From: Candidatus Bathyarchaeota archaeon
Lineage (GTDB): Archaea > Thermoproteota > Bathyarchaeia > TCS64
NCBI GenBank assembly: GCA_030613835.1
Contig: JAUWLH010000066.1
Location: 1 to 7,624, forward strand
DNA: 7,624 nucleotides
Direction of reading: 5' to 3'
Position numbers and translations under genes: made by a program
Shown: in pieces, positions 5,377 to 7,624 of the stretch
How the letters are laid out: each line of letters begins with the position of its first letter
How positions within the stretch are numbered: position 1 is the first letter of the stretch
Notes under the pieces: generated by a model
Told to the model about the DNA's origin: nothing
Databases searched by the model: none
Seen by the model: only the letters and a program-made list of their open reading frames with translations

Positions 5377-6468
5377 ATGAAGGCCCTAGTCCTCGCAGGT
5401 GGATTTGGGACTCGGCTCAGGCCATTGAGCTGTAGCAGACCCAAGATGCTTTTCCCAATTGCTAACAGGCCGTTGATTGACTACACGCTTGAAGCGCTGT
5501 CCAAGGAGGAGAGCGTTGATACGGTTATCCTGGCCGTCTACTACATGGCGGAGTCTCTGGTTCGATACCTTGGCCCCACCAAGTATGACCTTGGGATACT
5601 GTACTCAAGGGAGCAGAGACCACTGGGCACGGGTGGCCCCGTCAAGAAGGCCGAGGACATGCTAAACAGCGATAGTTTCATGGTGATGAATGGAGACCTT
5701 CTTATGGATTTTGATTACAAGAGGCTCATCGAGTACCACAAAGAGAAGGGTGGAATCGCTACCATAGCGTTGACCCAGGTGAGCGACCCGTCCAGATTCG
5801 GCTCCGTTGAGCTTGACTGGGAGGGCAGGATCATAAGGTTCGTTGAGAAGCCCGAGTTCGGCAAGGCCCCCAGTAACCTCATCAACGCGGGTATCTACAT
5901 CATGGAGCCCGAGATATTCGATTACATCCCTGACGGACGCAAGGTCCGCATCGAAACTGAGGTCTTCCCCAAGCTCGCCGAGGAGCAGAAGCTCTACGGC
6001 TTCGAGTCCCACGGCTTCTGGATGGACATAGGCGAGCCCCAGGACTACCTGAGCGCGAACGAAATGATACTGAAGAAGAACAACCTGAACGAGTGCGGCG
6101 AGTACTCAAAGATTGATCCCTCAGCCGTCATCAGGAAGCCGTGCAACTTTGGCGACAACGTAAGGATCGGAGAGGACAGCGTCATAGGGCCCAACGTATC
6201 CCTAGGCGATAACGTTCAGATCGGTAAAGGGTGCAGAATTGAGAACAGCGTGGTCTTTGACGGGGTCGCCATCGAGGACTATAGCAGCGTTAAGGGTGCT
6301 ATCCTCGGCGAGAACAGCGTCCTGGAGCGGTGGGTCAAAGTGGAGTCAGGCAGCCTTATTGGTGATTACGCCCAGATTACGGACGGTGTCACCATCACCT
6401 CGGGAGTGAGCATCTGCCCCAGCAAGACAATAGAGGAAAGCATCCTGACCCCTCGGCAGGTGATGTGA
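5377..6468 (+). CDS. Sugar-1-phosphate nucleotidyltransferase with left-handed beta-helix (GMPP/GlmU-like)
   Basis: This 363-residue protein has an N-terminal nucleotidyltransferase domain (about 1-235): LAGGFGTRLRPLS (6-18), SRPKMLFPI with K23, GTGGPVKKA (84-92), MNGDLL with metal-binding D107, FVEKP (155-159), NAGIYI (170-175) and FWMDIGEP (214-221). From about 245 to 350 come hexapeptide repeats such as VRIGED, SVIGPN, VSLGDN and VQIGKG, forming a left-handed beta-helix. Length and architecture fit archaeal COG1208 enzymes. These are annotated as mannose-1-phosphate guanylyltransferase, glucose-1-phosphate thymidylyltransferase or GlcNAc-1-phosphate uridylyltransferase. Its length is near GMPPB (about 360), shorter than GlmU-like bifunctional enzymes (about 400), so an acetyltransferase activity is doubtful. 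It has its own TATA-like element and overlaps the following mutase by one base. Specificity is inferred only as hexose-1-phosphate. Confidence 0.9.
   Translation: MKALVLAGGFGTRLRPLSCSRPKMLFPIANRPLIDYTLEALSKEESVDTVILAVYYMAESLVRYLGPTKYDLGILYSREQRPLGTGGPVKKAEDMLNSDSFMVMNGDLLMDFDYKRLIEYHKEKGGIATIALTQVSDPSRFGSVELDWEGRIIRFVEKPEFGKAPSNLINAGIYIMEPEIFDYIPDGRKVRIETEVFPKLAEEQKLYGFESHGFWMDIGEPQDYLSANEMILKKNNLNECGEYSKIDPSAVIRKPCNFGDNVRIGEDSVIGPNVSLGDNVQIGKGCRIENSVVFDGVAIEDYSSVKGAILGENSVLERWVKVESGSLIGDYAQITDGVTITSGVSICPSKTIEESILTPRQVM
6459..6464 (+). promoter_or_regulatory. Ribosome binding site for the phosphohexomutase
   Basis: GGTGAT lies 3 nt before the ATG at 6468, inside the last codons of the nucleotidyltransferase. 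Together with the TGATG stop/start overlap it indicates translational coupling, and it supports this start. Confidence 0.6.
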
Positions 6469-7624
6469 TGAAGCTATTCGGTTCAAACGGCGTCCGAGGA
6501 GTAGCTAACGAAGAGTTCACACTTGAGCTAGCATCAAGTCTAGCCGCATCAGCAGGAAGCCTTCTGGGCAAGGAAATTGGCGTGGGCCGTGATGGCAGAA
6601 CCACCAGCCCCATGTTCAGGGACGCAATTGTGAGCGCGCTGCTGAGCATAGGGTGTAACGTCCACGATTTCGGACTAATAACCACCCCTGGACTTCAGTT
6701 CATGGTAAGGGAGAAAAGGCTGGACGGAGGGGTCATGGTCACCGCAAGTCACAACCCGCCCCAGTTCAACGGGGTTAAGATGATCTATAATGACGGCGTC
6801 GAGGTAGCGAAGCCCCTTGAGGCCGAGATCGAGGCCATTGTAGCTAAGGGTGGACCACCCAAGTGCGAGTGGAACGAGGTGGGCTCGGTCTACTACCATG
6901 AGTACATCGACACGTATACCGACTCAGTCATCAGCCATGTTGATGTCAAGGCGATCAAGGAAGCAGAGCTGTCAGTTGCACTGGACTTGGGAAATGGGGC
7001 AGCCATGTTAACCGCCCCAGTCGTTGCCAGCAAGCTGGGATGCAAACTATACACCATCAACACAGAGATCGACGGATCTTTCCCAGGAAGGGGAAGCGAG
7101 CCAACGCCAGACAACCTCGTGGACCTGAAGGAACTCATCAAGGCAACGGGGTCCGACCTGGGGATCGGTTACGACGGCGATGGCGATAGATCCATCATCA
7201 TCGATGAGAACGCGGAGGCCGTGTGGGGTGACAAGACCCTGAGCCTCGTGGCGCAGGAGTTCATGAAGACCCACCCCGGCGAGACCCTAGTAACCGCCAT
7301 AAGCAGTTCACCGAGTATCGAGGGCGTCGTCTCAAAGTACGGTGGCAAGGTCCACTGGACAAAGGTGGGCAGCGTCCTTGTGAGCAGAGCCATGGTAGAG
7401 AACGGGTACAGGATCGGAGGAGAGGAGAACGGCGGCATCATGTACGGACCCCACCTTGAGGTTAGGGACGGGTCCATGGTGCTCGCGTTGATGCTTCACT
7501 ACATAGCCACCAGAAAGATGCCCCTGTCCGAGCTCATCGCCGAGCAGCCAAACTTGTTCAAGGACAAGGACAAGACCCCGTGCCCTAACCACCTGAAAGA
7601 AGAGGTGCTTGAAAGGCTTGTGAC
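6468..7624 (+). CDS. Phosphohexomutase (phosphoglucosamine/phosphomannomutase family), cut by window end
   Basis: About 385 residues are visible of a family that usually reaches 440-460. The enzyme interconverts hexose-6-phosphate and hexose-1-phosphate through a phosphoserine. All signature loops that fall inside the window are present: FGSNGVRG (4-11); the active-site TASHNPP (92-98) with phosphorylatable S94; the Mg-binding DGDGDR (236-241); and the sugar-specificity loop GEENGG (318-323). The C-terminal phosphate-binding domain (RxSxTEP-type) lies beyond the window. The ATG at 6468 overlaps the preceding TGA as TGATG. No stop occurs in this frame to 7624. Archaeal members are annotated as GlmM, ManB or Pgm, and the sequence alone does not choose between them. 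Coupling to a sugar-1-phosphate nucleotidyltransferase gives two consecutive steps of NDP-sugar synthesis (for example UDP-GlcNAc or GDP-mannose). Confidence 0.92.
   Translation, partial: MKLFGSNGVRGVANEEFTLELASSLAASAGSLLGKEIGVGRDGRTTSPMFRDAIVSALLSIGCNVHDFGLITTPGLQFMVREKRLDGGVMVTASHNPPQFNGVKMIYNDGVEVAKPLEAEIEAIVAKGGPPKCEWNEVGSVYYHEYIDTYTDSVISHVDVKAIKEAELSVALDLGNGAAMLTAPVVASKLGCKLYTINTEIDGSFPGRGSEPTPDNLVDLKELIKATGSDLGIGYDGDGDRSIIIDENAEAVWGDKTLSLVAQEFMKTHPGETLVTAISSSPSIEGVVSKYGGKVHWTKVGSVLVSRAMVENGYRIGGEENGGIMYGPHLEVRDGSMVLALMLHYIATRKMPLSELIAEQPNLFKDKDKTPCPNHLKEEVLERLV

Overview
The window is archaeal chromosomal DNA. The evidence is a Rio1-family kinase next to a Dim2/Krr1-type KH protein, both subunits of DNA topoisomerase VI, GGTGA-type Shine-Dalgarno sites, frequent TTG/GTG starts, heavy AGG arginine usage and an AT-rich TATA-like element close to an ATG. 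The Top6B ATP-lid reads RGTFGLGG. As I recall it, this resembles crenarchaeal and plant Top6B (RGxFGLG/RGxYGLG) more than the euryarchaeal RGQQGIG form. That points weakly to a TACK-type lineage (Bathyarchaeia or Thaumarchaeota-like), but the sequence alone does not settle the lineage.

Layout. Positions 1-317 hold no convincing protein gene. The first 170 bases are AT-rich, with three imperfect ACGGTTT(TTA) repeats and TATA-like stretches. Positions 198-310 are GC-rich and can fold into a closed structure that ends at the Shine-Dalgarno site of the first gene. From 318 to 4336 four genes run in one direction with almost no gaps: rio1, a two-KH Dim2-like protein, top6B and top6A. Two of the junctions overlap by 23 nt. 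This unit closes with an 8-bp hairpin across the end of top6A followed by six T residues.

From 4378 a second cluster begins on the same strand. It contains a 65-residue two-helix membrane protein, then (2 nt later) a single-domain sugar-phosphate nucleotidyltransferase. After a 49-nt AT-rich gap with a good TATA-like element come a second nucleotidyltransferase carrying a left-handed beta-helix, and a phosphohexomutase that overlaps it by one base and runs off the window.

How the genes fit together. Rio1 and Dim2 act late in small-ribosomal-subunit maturation. Top6A and Top6B form the A2B2 type IIB topoisomerase. The second cluster makes activated sugars: the mutase converts hexose-6-phosphate to hexose-1-phosphate, and the nucleotidyltransferases convert that to NDP-sugar, presumably for N-glycans, S-layer or lipid-linked glycans. 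In both clusters the first gene of the apparent transcription unit starts with ATG, and most downstream genes start with GTG or TTG at a coupled junction.

I see no clear new defence or mobile system. The parts most worth a second look are the foldable leader before rio1, the orphan membrane peptide coupled to an atypical nucleotidyltransferase, and the departures from consensus in that enzyme and in Top6B.
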